Shown: positions 1-8,309 of the stretch, piece after piece
Layout of the letters: every line of letters begins with the position of its first letter
Position numbering within the stretch: the first letter of the stretch is position 1
Source: Nitrospira sp.
Lineage (GTDB): Bacteria; Nitrospirota; Nitrospiria; Nitrospirales; Nitrospiraceae
DNA length: 41,603 bases
Direction: 5' to 3'
Assembly (NCBI GenBank): GCA_019636835.1
Contig: JAHBWU010000030.1
Location: 1 to 41,603, forward strand
Made by a program: the position numbers and the translations under genes
Notes under the pieces: generated by a model
Database searches by the model: none
What the model was told of the DNA's origin: nothing
Seen by the model: only the letters and a program-made list of their open reading frames with translations

Positions 1-324
1 AAAAAATGAGCTAGGTCATAGCTAGTGATAAAAACCGAATGAGTTCTATGTGAGCCGCGTTGATGGCGTAGTAACCCTGCGCATCCGGGCAAGCAAGGGA
101 GATGGTAGCGTCCTGCATGCCTGTATCGACTTCCGAGATGTAAGGCAGGAGGCGCCCAAATGGGCGCGAAGTCGTGCCAAGCCGGTTTCATGGTGGGTGC
201 AGTTCACGAAGAGTTTTGAACACGCTCAATTGGCAGGGCAGCCGTCCCCAGCATGGGGCCTGAGCAATATCAGACAATTACTCAATCAGATGGCCCCAAG
301 CCTATCGGTTTTGGTGGATCTGCA
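1..324. other. Left edge, no supportable gene
   Basis: This stretch precedes the integrase fragment. An open frame runs from 50 to 361, but its translation has no recognisable motif, it overlaps the integrase frame at its 3' end, and its composition looks like decayed sequence. The missing N-terminal part of the integrase would be expected here, yet I cannot read it in any frame. Probably degraded island DNA. Confidence 0.4.
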
Positions 325-702
325 GGGCGGACCTTTCCCTTTGCAGCCCTTCGTGAGTTAGCCGCGCTCTTGCGGCGACAATGGGAATACACGATAAACC
401 TGGAAATGACGACGGGGCAGACCATCCTCACCGTCCTTCACTGGAACGATCACGGCACCTTCAAGCCGATTCACCCCAAGGTGCTCTATCGGCGAGGGAA
501 GGATGCCTGTAAGCGAGCAGGGGTACCAGAACGTATCCTTCATGACTTCCGACGGTCGGTGGTACGGAATCTGGAGCGGGCAGGGGTGCCGCGTTCAGTG
601 TCCATGAAACTAACCGGCCACAAAACGGAAGCCGTCTATCGGCGCTATGCGATTGTGTGTGAGGCGGATCTGAGTGAGGGACTTGGAAGCTGGCACGGTT
701 AA
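325..702 (+). pseudogene. Tyrosine recombinase (phage-type integrase), C-terminal fragment
   Basis: The fragment has the C-terminal catalytic core of a tyrosine site-specific recombinase, which would insert or excise an element at a tRNA gene. Numbering from the ATG at 253, it shows the HDFRR box (H97 to R100), TGHKT (H123) and YRRY with the nucleophile Tyr132. It also has the usual lead-in: FPF followed by a helix, then an ACKRAGV segment before the HDFRR box. Full-length relatives are roughly 350-400 residues. Here only about 125 residues of homology remain, and the first catalytic Arg and the N-terminal DNA-binding domain are gone. The open frame starts at 253, but recognisable homology starts near 325. 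It points toward the tRNA-Ser gene 85 bp downstream. I read it as an inactive relic; a functional short protein is unlikely. Confidence 0.8.
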
Positions 703-786
703 ATGACTCGACAGGGTTGCCCAGCGAGTTCAGCCCCAGAACTGCCACAATTTTAGACCCCAATGTTCATTTTACGTAGGAGAATA

Positions 787-876
787 TGGCGGAGGGGGCG
801 AGATTTGAACTCGCGGATGGGTTACCCCATCTCCGGTTTTCAAGACCGGCACGTTCGGCCGCTCCGTCACCCCTCC
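787..876 (-). tRNA. tRNA-Ser (anticodon UGA)
   Basis: The minus strand folds as a class II tRNA of 90 nt with an encoded CCA end (787-789). The acceptor arms are GGAGGGG and CCCCTCC with discriminator G at 790. The anticodon stem is CCGGT/ACCGG with loop CTTGAAA, giving anticodon TGA. A long variable arm (GATGGGGTAACCCATC) identifies serine, and the T arm carries GTTCAAATC. The gene is intact and was probably an integration target: integrase relics lie on both sides, and 20 bp of its anticodon region recur at 5815-5834. serS lies about 6 kb away. Confidence 0.97.
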
Positions 877-895
877 AAACCAACCTTCGGTTGAC

Positions 896-935
896 CCGGC
901 GACTGTTCATCGATTTTTCGTAATCGAGTCGCCGG
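896..935. repeat. Perfect 9-bp inverted repeat upstream of tRNA-Ser
   Basis: CCGGCGACT (896-904) and AGTCGCCGG (927-935) can form a 9-bp stem with a 22-nt loop. It lies about 20 bp upstream of the tRNA 5' end. It could be an old terminator protecting the tRNA promoter or a recombinase arm site. No U-tract follows on either strand within a few bases, so the role is open. Confidence 0.55.
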
Positions 936-999
936 ATAAAACCCTTTTAGTGTCTTAACACGATTAACCAAGCTGCTTGACCCGGAGCCTACTGGTCTT

Positions 1000-1152
1000 T
1001 CAGACAATTACAAGTTTTTCGATGAAGCCGGCCTTCTGACATGCTTCACAAAATCCTCGGACGGCAGTATACGGGGTTCCGTTGGGCTTGGTAAACACCC
1101 ATTCGCTTTTCTTCGGGAGTCGGAAGAGGGCGGCGAGGAAGAGGGAGTTCAT
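1000..1152 (-). pseudogene. Second tyrosine-integrase fragment
   Basis: The minus strand from the ATG at 1152 to the TGA at 1000 reads 50 residues that match the middle of a tyrosine recombinase catalytic domain. An NSLFLAAL segment is followed by KKSEWVFTKPNGTPYT and then VRGFCEACQKAGF, the segment that normally precedes the HxLR box. Translation stops where the catalytic HxxR box should begin, so the enzyme is broken. It is on the opposite strand from the fragment at 325-702 and also points at the tRNA-Ser gene, which suggests two separate integration events or a duplicated, decayed att region. The match is read from family pattern only. Confidence 0.6.
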
Positions 1153-1493
1153 CGGCACTGAGGGTGCCTCGGATCGTGGAGGATCTTCTCGATGGCTGCA
1201 CGGAACACCCGCCGAATCGACGGCGGAGACGGATGGCGCTGCATGTCCCGAATGAGGGACGGGTAGGGCGGAGCTTGCAGCTGGTATTTGCTGATTTTCT
1301 CGACGCCGTTGATCAGGCAGCGACGCGACGCACTGTCGATCAGGGCTTGGGCATCGGTCCGACTGAGCTTGAAGTAGGCGACGATGTCGGCCTTACTGAC
1401 CCAGACGGGAAGCCGCTTAAAGCGCGTCGAAGGACTGATCGACTGGTAATGAACGGCGAGATGACGGGGAATGGGAGCTGAACGCTTGGCCAT
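1149..1493 (-). CDS. Small hypothetical protein, possible DNA-binding island gene
   Basis: I do not recognise this 114-residue basic protein. The start at 1493 is preferred over the longer open frame because an AGGA lies 7 nt upstream. The stretch VSKADIVAYFKLSRTDAQALIDSA, about residues 32-55, looks like a short helix-turn-helix of excisionase or MerR-like type, which would suit an island-borne regulator; that is inference. Its 3' end overlaps the integrase fragment by 4 bp in another frame. A 7-bp inverted repeat CCTACAA/TTGTAGG (1501-1507 and 1549-1555) sits just upstream and could be an operator. Confidence 0.45.
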   Translation of the reverse strand: MAKRSAPIPRHLAVHYQSISPSTRFKRLPVWVSKADIVAYFKLSRTDAQALIDSASRRCLINGVEKISKYQLQAPPYPSLIRDMQRHPSPPSIRRVFRAAIEKILHDPRHPQCR

Positions 1494-1788
1494 AGCACAT
1501 CCTACAAAAATATTAAAAACCCGTGAGAATGTCAGGGTCTGTAATAAATTGTAGGAGTAGTGTGAGGAGGGCAGCCACCCCACCGGATCTATTCTATGCT
1601 AGATCCCCGCACAAACCATACGGCCAGCTCTCACAACTGACGGGCGGAACTCTACGCTGGTCGATGGCGAAAGTCGATACGTTGATGACCCTAGGTGGCG
1701 GGGTTATGTTTTTGACTCAACACGTTCTGAATGTGGCACAAGACTCTGATTTTTTGTCTCTTGTGTAGACGATACTTCCATCCTAGAA

Positions 1789-2451
1789 TTGCGCCGCCAC
1801 GATAGCATACCAACTAATGGTCTAGGCGGGATGACAATGAGTCTCTTACTATCGTTCGGATCGGGAACCTTTGGAGGAGGAGACGTACTCACCAACTCGC
1901 CTACCATACCCGATACATTTACTGAAGAGGTCGTAATACAGTCAGCGCTAATTGGTTTTACAGGGCCGAATGTACATCTTCAAATCGGCCGCAGCGTCGC
2001 CATTCCGTGGGAAGAAATTATCCGAGGACTTCAACAGGATTCTACGTTCCTACACAGTATCCAGCCGCGAAGATTGGAGGAACTTATTGCCGAAGCCTAT
2101 ATCCGAGAGGGCTATAAGGATGTGATCCTGACGCCATACAGCGCTGATCGAGGTCGTGATGTCATTGTATCGGCGACGTTACCGGGTATCGGTACGATCA
2201 AAATCGTCGATCAAGTAAAACGCTATAAATCTGGGAACAAAGTGACTGCGGATGAGGTGCGGGCGTTGATCGGGGTTTTGACCAGAGACCAAGATGTCTC
2301 AAAAGGTGTTGTCACTACTACCGCTGAGTTTGCATCAAGGATTCATGAAGAACTCAAAGCATTCCTTCCGTCTCGGCTAGAGTTGAAGAATGGTAAGGCA
2401 TTGGTTGAATGGCTAAATCAGCTTCATAGCAAGGAATCATTTGGCAAGTGA
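1789..2451 (+). CDS. Mrr-like restriction endonuclease family protein
   Basis: This 220-residue protein has a C-terminal Mrr-cat domain of the PD-(D/E)XK superfamily, about residues 92-200. Family motifs are visible: a helix with E98 (RRLEELIAEAY), GYKDV leading to GRD (D124), and QVK (Q142, K144) as the catalytic strand, then the alternating helices of the fold ending in VVTTTAEFA. Mrr-family nucleases cut DNA, often modified DNA. The N-terminal ~85 residues are not recognisable and may sense the target. The stop overlaps the GTG start of the downstream protease (GTGA, 2448-2451), so the two are almost certainly cotranscribed. The gene lies between the tRNA-derived repeats in AT-richer DNA, which fits an acquired defence-type gene. 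No methyltransferase partner is next to it. Confidence 0.75.
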   Translation: MRRHDSIPTNGLGGMTMSLLLSFGSGTFGGGDVLTNSPTIPDTFTEEVVIQSALIGFTGPNVHLQIGRSVAIPWEEIIRGLQQDSTFLHSIQPRRLEELIAEAYIREGYKDVILTPYSADRGRDVIVSATLPGIGTIKIVDQVKRYKSGNKVTADEVRALIGVLTRDQDVSKGVVTTTAEFASRIHEELKAFLPSRLELKNGKALVEWLNQLHSKESFGK

Positions 2452-3236
2452 TTCACATGCTAGTGCTTGCACTTCTGTTACAACTTTCTTTTCAAAGTGA
2501 GGCCCAAGCTTCCAAGGAGGAAGACAGTCTTTTAACTTATCCCGCTTTTGTTGCTCCCGGACCAGTGCTCAGATTGTCAGGCTCCGGTGTGCTTTTAGGT
2601 ACGGCTAATACAACCTATTTGCTTACTGCTCGGCATGTCTTTGTTAACGACATGCGCGACACTCTAGTAAAGCCTGGAGGTCTGGTGCGCGCTCGCGCAG
2701 CAGATCCCAAAGAATCGATGTCCTATGTCGTAAAACTAGATCTGAATATCCTGCGTAACTCCGAGAATTGGAAAGAAGATAAAGAGCACGACGTACTACT
2801 CGTGAGATTGATTCACAATCAGTTCCCAGTTGAAGGGGTTCATGTTACTCACGAGCCAAAGTCAGGCCCATCAATGATTCCATTGCCAGATGTACACGGT
2901 ATAAGTGAAATAGCTTCAGGGAAAGTCGTGTATATAGCTGGTTATAGAACCTCGATAATTCCAAACAATGCGAATGGATCAGAACTGAATAGTGCGAGTG
3001 TGAGAGGTGGTAAAATTCTTTTGTATACGATTGATGATGGGAAAATTGTCTCTGATTATCACGCTTATTCGGGGGATAGTGGAGCCCCCATATTTATGTT
3101 CACTGAAAGTGGTATCACCCTCGTAGGCGTACACATTGGCAGGCAGGATGCCATCACTAACAATGGTTCAAAACGTGAGTTGGCAATTGCTACTTCTACA
3201 CAGTACGTCCTTGAACTCATTTCTTCCTTTCATTAA
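2448..3236 (+). CDS. Secreted trypsin-like serine protease
   Basis: This 262-residue protein has an N-terminal hydrophobic signal segment (to about AQA, residue 21) followed by a chymotrypsin-fold protease domain. The triad is readable: His63 in LTARHVF, Asp115 in EHDVLLV, and Ser211 in YSGDSGAPIF, followed by GVHIG near the C terminus. It should act in the periplasm or outside the cell. Translation starts at the GTG at 2448, overlapping the Mrr-like stop codon, or at ATG 2457. The region is AT-richer than the flanking core genes, pointing to horizontal transfer. Trypsin-like domains sometimes accompany nucleases in anti-phage systems, but those are normally cytoplasmic, so the signal peptide is odd for that role. 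Substrate unknown. Confidence 0.75.
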   Translation: MIHMLVLALLLQLSFQSEAQASKEEDSLLTYPAFVAPGPVLRLSGSGVLLGTANTTYLLTARHVFVNDMRDTLVKPGGLVRARAADPKESMSYVVKLDLNILRNSENWKEDKEHDVLLVRLIHNQFPVEGVHVTHEPKSGPSMIPLPDVHGISEIASGKVVYIAGYRTSIIPNNANGSELNSASVRGGKILLYTIDDGKIVSDYHAYSGDSGAPIFMFTESGITLVGVHIGRQDAITNNGSKRELAIATSTQYVLELISSFH

Positions 3237-3280
3237 CGTAGATCTCCGTTCCCCTGTCCTTCTTACATGAAGTTAATCCT

Positions 3281-5221
3281 TTAAGACAGGCTGCATTGTC
3301 GTCGCCATTCGGTTGTCGAAATGGGCGCCGGAGCAGTAGGCCCAAGTTCGGATAAAAACGGGGTAGAAGCTGTCCTTGCAAATGGCTGACCGTTGATGAA
3401 GGTACGTAGTCGGATAGTTGCTCCTCCTTTAAGAGCCTCCGCGAGGGGCAGTGCAATGGATGAGCTAATCACCAAGACTTTTGTTGCTCTCGTAATGGCA
3501 ACATAGAACAGTCGCCTTTGCTCATCGACTTGGGCCGCCTGCTCCTCCGGGGCTGCATCCTCGTCAACGCTAGGAAGCGTTCCGGCCATGCATCCTGCTA
3601 CTATAACGATGTCGCGTGTCAAACCTTTGGATTTATGTAGACTCATAACTTGGATGACATCGCTATCGCTACTGGGGAGCTGCGGCTGTGTAATTGCTTC
3701 GCGCAACTCTGAAAGCAACTCCTCATTATCCGCTCCAGTAAGCGCTATGCCTGCTGCGACGTTCCGGATGTCGATGACATCTGGATTGCCAGCAGGCCAT
3801 AAAGCATCGATAAGGGGTAACTGAGAGAGTGGAGCAAGGGTGGCTAATCTAGTCTGAAGGTCAATCCATCGATCGACGAGCGGCCTAGTGTATGGGATTG
3901 AAATACTGCCAGCTGCAAGAGCAGCGAGCGCGTCGTGAACAGCAATGGCATGGCTCTCGCAATAATCACGAAGACGGGCGTAGGGTTTCCGACGACGATC
4001 ATTGCTGCCGAAGCCAAGCCATGCGCGGAGCGCTGCGCGGTCTGTGGGCGAGACCAGAAGTGTAAGAAGGCAGAAGCCTTGCGCGGCTGAATCCTCGGAC
4101 AGCTCATCTTCCTGAAAATAACTGAGAGCATTTCGGCCTCTACTAATGAGAGCATCCTTAATGGCATTTCCAAGAAATCGGCGTGGTGATAGGATGAGCA
4201 CTCGTCCGGCCGGCATCTCAGGGTGCTGTGCAAGATAATTGTCCACGAACTCTGCGATACTTGTGATCTCGTCAGCTAGCGTTGCGTGTTGGACAATGTA
4301 TATGGTTGCGTCTGGGCGGGTGGACAATGGTGTTAAAGGTTGAGGCCGTGTCGTATGCGGATCATGTGAGATCAGAGAGTTGCTAAGAGCAACTATGTTT
4401 GGCGGACATCGTTTGCATTCGGTTATTGAATAAGTGAGTGTACCAGGCACATCAGTCGGAAACGAACGTACTCCTTCCGGATTGGCATGCCGAAATCTAT
4501 AAATGGACTGATTATCGTCTCCGATAACCAATAACGATGCTACCCCGGCGAGTGCTCGAACCAGCTCTTGATCTGCTCTGTTAAGATCCTGGAACTCATC
4601 AGCCAACACATGTTCTAGTGCAGGCAGGATCGGCAGACCGGGATTCGCTCGCCGGAATGCGAGAGTCAATGGCACGAGTTCGCCGATCAGCATAGCTTCA
4701 TTAAAACGAAGCCATGCAAGGAGGGCCGTCTCGAATTGCTGATCAATGGGAGTCGGTGCATGACCTGGCGTATCTCGTTGGAGTCGCGCCCATGCCGCCT
4801 CGTATGCTTCGAGTAGGCGACGTGTTGACTTCTTTCCACTGAAGGAAACAGCGAGGTCATTCTCAAGGCAGTCTCTTTCAAAGGACATCAGCGGCCTAGG
4901 AGTGCGCTGGTTAAATGCAAACGCCTCCTGCGAACTGAGAATACTAAAACATAGCGAGTGAAGGGTCGTAGCCTGAACCTCATCTGCACCGGATACGTCA
5001 AGCCCGGCGAGTTGTTCACGTAAATCGCGCGCGGCAGTTCGAGTAAAGGTAACTGCTAGTATGCTTCTAGGCTTCACATTTTGTTGTAATAGACGCGCAA
5101 TGCGTCGCATCATTGCAAACGTCTTTCCTGTGCCAGGTCCGGCAAGTACATGAAGAATGCGCCCTGGATTTGCTGCAATATCTCGGTGCGGTCCAGAAAG
5201 TCCGGCGTCCCAAGAAGTCAT
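3281..5221 (-). CDS. UvrD/Rep-family superfamily 1A DNA helicase
   Basis: This 646-residue ATP-dependent 3'-5' helicase has all main SF1A motifs: Walker A AGPGTGKT (27-34), motif Ia with AVTFTRTAARDL (56-67), TLHSL (86-90), Walker B DEFQD (208-212), motif III GDDNQSIYRFRHA (234-246), a late LHKSKGL motif and the arginine-finger box FYVAITRAT. The N-terminal Q motif is altered: LSGPHRD has His where Gln is usual. At 646 residues it is shorter than typical UvrD/PcrA (about 720), and being inside an island it is more likely an accessory or defence helicase than the housekeeping uvrD. It converges on the Mrr-protease pair with 44 bp between stops. It resembles the UvrD-like subunits of some defence systems such as GajB, but no GajA partner is visible. 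Confidence 0.85.
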   Translation of the reverse strand: MTSWDAGLSGPHRDIAANPGRILHVLAGPGTGKTFAMMRRIARLLQQNVKPRSILAVTFTRTAARDLREQLAGLDVSGADEVQATTLHSLCFSILSSQEAFAFNQRTPRPLMSFERDCLENDLAVSFSGKKSTRRLLEAYEAAWARLQRDTPGHAPTPIDQQFETALLAWLRFNEAMLIGELVPLTLAFRRANPGLPILPALEHVLADEFQDLNRADQELVRALAGVASLLVIGDDNQSIYRFRHANPEGVRSFPTDVPGTLTYSITECKRCPPNIVALSNSLISHDPHTTRPQPLTPLSTRPDATIYIVQHATLADEITSIAEFVDNYLAQHPEMPAGRVLILSPRRFLGNAIKDALISRGRNALSYFQEDELSEDSAAQGFCLLTLLVSPTDRAALRAWLGFGSNDRRRKPYARLRDYCESHAIAVHDALAALAAGSISIPYTRPLVDRWIDLQTRLATLAPLSQLPLIDALWPAGNPDVIDIRNVAAGIALTGADNEELLSELREAITQPQLPSSDSDVIQVMSLHKSKGLTRDIVIVAGCMAGTLPSVDEDAAPEEQAAQVDEQRRLFYVAITRATKVLVISSSIALPLAEALKGGATIRLRTFINGQPFARTASTPFLSELGPTAPAPISTTEWRRQCSLS

Positions 5222-5369
5222 TTAGCGTCTCCACTCACAATTCGGCTACACGGCATCATGTAAGCAAAAAGGATGGGTTGCTGTGGGGCGAGATTCTTAC
5301 GGTTCGTCAATCGCTTGTCAAGAGATAGGCGGCTCTGAGTATATTGCTAAGGCGAGAGGTATTCGCAGT

Positions 5370-5570
5370 TCAAGATTTTCGAGCCTTTCCTTTCCCGCGT
5401 TTGGGAGTGTCATAGACCAACGTGGCCCGTTCTTTCTCCGACCAGAGTCGCACGCCATAGGTGTTCTGTAATTCCTGCGCGGCGTGCGCATCACCCTTTC
5501 TCGCCTTTCGAAACAGCGTCTGGCGATGTAGCTCTTCTTCCTCTTGATTCACGGACCACGTATCTCCCAT
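5370..5570 (-). CDS. Small basic hypothetical protein
   Basis: This 66-residue protein is rich in Lys, Arg and Glu and ends in a KRGKGKARKS tail. It has no membrane segment and no family I recognise. A strong Shine-Dalgarno (AAAGGAG, 5 nt spacing) precedes the ATG at 5570, which supports a real gene. It lies upstream of the helicase on the same strand with about 148 bp between them. The basic tail suggests nucleic-acid binding, but that is a guess. Confidence 0.5.
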   Translation of the reverse strand: MGDTWSVNQEEEELHRQTLFRKARKGDAHAAQELQNTYGVRLWSEKERATLVYDTPKRGKGKARKS

Positions 5571-5689
5571 CGCGACTCCTTTCGAGTTTGGATGGTCAGA
5601 TTACCAAGAAAAAGGCGGAGTGCATAGCATACCGAACGACTCCGGGAACCAGTTTAAAAGACGAGGGGAAAAACGGGGGGAATAGATCG

Positions 5690-5739
5690 CGGTAACCCAC
5701 GGTAATAGACGGTAAAGGACGGTAGAAGACGGTACTCAG
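5690..5739. repeat. Five phased 10-bp direct repeats (CGGTA iterons)
   Basis: Five consecutive 10-bp units each begin CGGTA: CGGTAACCCA, CGGTAATAGA, CGGTAAAGGA, CGGTAGAAGA, CGGTACTCAG. A 10-bp period puts each CGGTA on the same face of the helix, as in iteron or multimer operator sites. They sit about 120 bp upstream of the 66-aa gene and 75 bp from the tRNA-derived repeat at the island edge. They could be recombinase/excisionase arm sites or a transposon-end relic. There is no spacer diversity of CRISPR size. Confidence 0.75.
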
Positions 5740-5814
5740 GTGAGCAGGGGAATCGTCAGTGTTAGAGCGGGGTTTCGAGATTTTTCGCGGAGTTCGAGGG
5801 TTCGCGCTTCGGGA

Positions 5815-5834
5815 TTTTCAAGACCGGCACGTTC
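5815..5834. repeat. 20-bp copy of tRNA-Ser anticodon region, possible att relic
   Basis: These 20 bp are identical to 837-856, which is tRNA-Ser nucleotides 21-40 including the anticodon loop. Identity stops on both sides: the following bases do not continue the tRNA sequence. A direct repeat of part of a tRNA at the far side of accessory genes is what an integrated element leaves (attL/attR). Because the match is short and the rest of the tRNA is not duplicated, it could instead be a decayed att or a chance tRNA fragment. Confidence 0.55.
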
Positions 5835-5853
5835 CTCCTCAATAGCAAACGTC

Positions 5854-6822
5854 TCACGGTTGAGGCAACGTGAGAACTTGACCTAAGGATAGGTCGACAG
5901 AATCTGGTACGAATCTAATCAACCCGCCTTCCGGATACAGAGTCATTTCTCCGAAGCATATGCGTGTTCCTCCTATGCAATAGAGATCGACACGAACGAG
6001 CGAGAGGTCGTTCGACAATGCTCGCGCTGCCGCAATCATCGCCTCAAATTTGCTCGGCTTTGGTAGCTGCTCTTGATGAGGCGGGTATGCACTGGGTTGG
6101 TTTTTGATAGGGGGATATTTAATGCTGAACGGAAGCGGCGTCCATGCCAGGTCAAACAAGTGACGACGATGGTCGTTTGAAAACCGTCCCGTCACCACTT
6201 GGACAAAGCGTGGCTCTCCGTTGAAACAAAAGAACTTATAATCTGTCGGAACGTTCCCTGCTTCATCAGTCAGATACCGTTCGCAGATGACCTTGGGGGG
6301 GATGTTTTTGTAGGCCCATTCTCGTACCACCCAGTACTCGCTTCGCTTCATCCATTTGGCTAATTGTGCCTGCGTCGTCGGTACATCGAGTTGGGATTTG
6401 CTCCGACACAAGATATTTTGCCCCGACCCCCACGTAACTTTTAGCACGAACGACTCTGGAAGTGTTTCGAACGGAATCGCTGCAGGATCGTCCCACACTC
6501 CATACAGGTCATTCAGGAATTCATGACCAATCTTATGGGTGACGTAGTCGCGTACCGCGTACTTGTCCGCTAATGACGTCATAATGGGATGGCGGTAATA
6601 TCGCATTAACCAGTGAATCTTCTCGTTTAATGTCTGCGGAGAGGAAAGATTGAGGCGGCGTCCGAACCTTCTCTTGAATTGCGATTTTTGTACGTACGTA
6701 TCCGGTAGTCGATCATAGCACCAGTTGGCAAGATGGTCCCACCAGCGCCTGATGGTCATACGAACCGGAAGTGGCACGATTCGGCGCAGGATAACTTTTG
6801 CTCGTTCGACCATAAGAGTCAT
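5854..6822 (-). CDS. TupA-like ATP-grasp protein
   Basis: This 322-residue protein matches the TupA-like ATP-grasp family, linked to teichuronopeptide and polysaccharide biosynthesis. Typical family segments are present: TLNEKIHWLMRYY (about 63-75), a LADKYAVRDYV segment, LYGVWDDP, LPESFVLKVTWGSG (the ATP-binding strand and glycine-rich loop), TDYKFFCFNGEP, and RVDLYCIGGTRICFGEMTLYPEGG with the metal-binding Glu of the C-terminal ATP-grasp lobe. ATP-grasp enzymes ligate an amine to a carboxylate through an acyl phosphate; the acceptor here is unknown, probably a surface glycan or peptide. It has no signal peptide or clear membrane segment, although the N terminus is basic and amphipathic. It lies 60 bp downstream of serS on the same strand. 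No other glycan genes are adjacent. Confidence 0.85.
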   Translation of the reverse strand: MTLMVERAKVILRRIVPLPVRMTIRRWWDHLANWCYDRLPDTYVQKSQFKRRFGRRLNLSSPQTLNEKIHWLMRYYRHPIMTSLADKYAVRDYVTHKIGHEFLNDLYGVWDDPAAIPFETLPESFVLKVTWGSGQNILCRSKSQLDVPTTQAQLAKWMKRSEYWVVREWAYKNIPPKVICERYLTDEAGNVPTDYKFFCFNGEPRFVQVVTGRFSNDHRRHLFDLAWTPLPFSIKYPPIKNQPSAYPPHQEQLPKPSKFEAMIAAARALSNDLSLVRVDLYCIGGTRICFGEMTLYPEGGLIRFVPDSVDLSLGQVLTLPQP

Positions 6823-6882
6823 GCACGTAGCACGTTATGCTAGGGTTGGACTCGATCTACGAGCGTAGGGAATACTCGGTGC

Positions 6883-8169
6883 TTATTCTCGGGAAATTCT
6901 TTCCTGTCCTCCCATATATGGCCGCAGGACCATAGGTATTTCAACCGAGCCGTCAGGCTGCTGGAAGTTCTCCAGGATGGCCACCAAGGTTCGCCCGACG
7001 GCCAGTCCGGAACCATTGAGCGTGTGGACAAAGTCGGCCTTTGCCTCCTTCTTTCCCCCAGGTGGACGATACTTGATGCTCGCTCGCCTCGCCTGAAAGG
7101 ATTCGAAATTACTGCAGGACGAAATCTCCCGGTATTGTTGCTGAGACGGCAGCCATACCTCAATGTCATACGTCTTCGCTGCAGAAAATCCCATATCCCC
7201 GGTGCAAAGCGTGATGACGCGATAGGGGAGGTTCAACCCCTGCAAGATCGACTCGGCATGGCCCGTCAGCCGCTCAAGCTCTTCATATGACCGATCCGGT
7301 GTCGTGAATGCCACCAATTCGACCTTATTGAATTGGTGAAGCCGAATGAGTCCTCTCGTGTCCTTTCCATACGACCCTGCTTCTCGTCTGAAGCAAGGTG
7401 TGTAGGCCGCATAGCGGAGCGGCAAGCAGTCTGCGCTTAGAATCTCCTCACGATGCAGGTTCGTTACCGGCACTTCTGCCGTCGGAATCAGGAAGTAATC
7501 TTCGTCCTTCATACGGAAGAGATCTTCTTCGAACTTTGGAAGCTGACCGGTCCCAGTCATCGAAGGACGATTTACCATGAAAGGAGGAATCACCTCTCGA
7601 TATCCATGCTGGGTTGTGTGTCGATCAAGCATGTAGTTAACCAGCGCTCGTTCCAGCCTGGCACCCGCTCCGGTCATGACGGAAAACCTGGCTCCTGCGA
7701 TCTTCGCGGCTCGATCGAAATCCAAGATTCCGAGGTTCTCTCCGACTTCCCAATGAGGTTTGGGGGGACCCGAAAAAGTCGGTATGGTTCCCCATCGGCG
7801 GACCTCGACATTCTCCGATGTATCAGCCCCCACCGGGACCGAGGAATGTGGGAGATTGGGAATGCGAAGCGCTGCGTCCGTGAGCGTCTCCTCAACCTTT
7901 CGGAGGGCTCCCTCGGAGTCCTTAATGCGATCCCCCAACTGTTTCATTGCCGCCATGGCTTCTTCAGCCGGTTCTTTTGCCCGACGCAGCCGAGCCACCT
8001 CTTCGGAGCCCTTATTGAGTTCGTACCTGAACTGCTCGACCTGCGTCGTCACGGCTCGCCGTTCTTCGCTCAATTTTTGGATATCAGCCCATGGGACGTC
8101 GTTCCCACGTCGTCCGAGAGAGGTCCGGATATGGTCGAGGTTTTCGCGGAGATATTTCAGATCGTACAC
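6883..8169 (-). CDS. serS: Seryl-tRNA synthetase
   Basis: SerS charges tRNA-Ser with serine (class II aminoacyl-tRNA synthetase, cytoplasmic homodimer). This 428-residue sequence has the family length and architecture. An N-terminal antiparallel coiled-coil arm (about 28-105) contacts the long variable arm of tRNA-Ser. The catalytic domain shows [10 protein letters not shown], motif 2 [25 protein letters not shown], a [17 protein letters not shown] segment and motif 3 [19 protein letters not shown]. The start appears to be the GTG at 8169 ([10 protein letters not shown]), matching the usual N terminus; its Shine-Dalgarno is weak. It is divergent from the radical SAM gene starting at 8310. Confidence 0.97.
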   Translation of the reverse strand: MYDLKYLRENLDHIRTSLGRRGNDVPWADIQKLSEERRAVTTQVEQFRYELNKGSEEVARLRRAKEPAEEAMAAMKQLGDRIKDSEGALRKVEETLTDAALRIPNLPHSSVPVGADTSENVEVRRWGTIPTFSGPPKPHWEVGENLGILDFDRAAKIAGARFSVMTGAGARLERALVNYMLDRHTTQHGYREVIPPFMVNRPSMTGTGQLPKFEEDLFRMKDEDYFLIPTAEVPVTNLHREEILSADCLPLRYAAYTPCFRREAGSYGKDTRGLIRLHQFNKVELVAFTTPDRSYEELERLTGHAESILQGLNLPYRVITLCTGDMGFSAAKTYDIEVWLPSQQQYREISSCSNFESFQARRASIKYRPPGGKKEAKADFVHTLNGSGLAVGRTLVAILENFQQPDGSVEIPMVLRPYMGGQERISRE

Positions 8170-8309
8170 GAGTCACACTTTGCAAAGGCGCATGGAATCT
8201 AGCACCTGAGTTCCAGAGAGTCAACGAATCCAACAGGCCACCGCATCATGACCATGCGACCTGGCACAGAGATTTGACATCCATTGGGTATGAAGGACAG
8301 GATAGGCCT

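Noticed and set aside
1523..1768. 81-aa open frame upstream of the Mrr-like gene
   Set aside because: It overlaps the upstream region of the divergent small gene, lacks a ribosome site and its translation shows no family pattern.
3281..5221. Gabija system (GajB)
   Set aside because: The helicase is UvrD-like, but no adjacent GajA-type ATPase/TOPRIM gene is present.
5690..5739. CRISPR array
   Set aside because: Units are only 10 bp with no unique spacers of 25-40 bp and no cas genes nearby.
7453..8202. 249-aa open frame antisense to serS
   Set aside because: It lies entirely opposite a strongly supported seryl-tRNA synthetase and has no recognisable motif.
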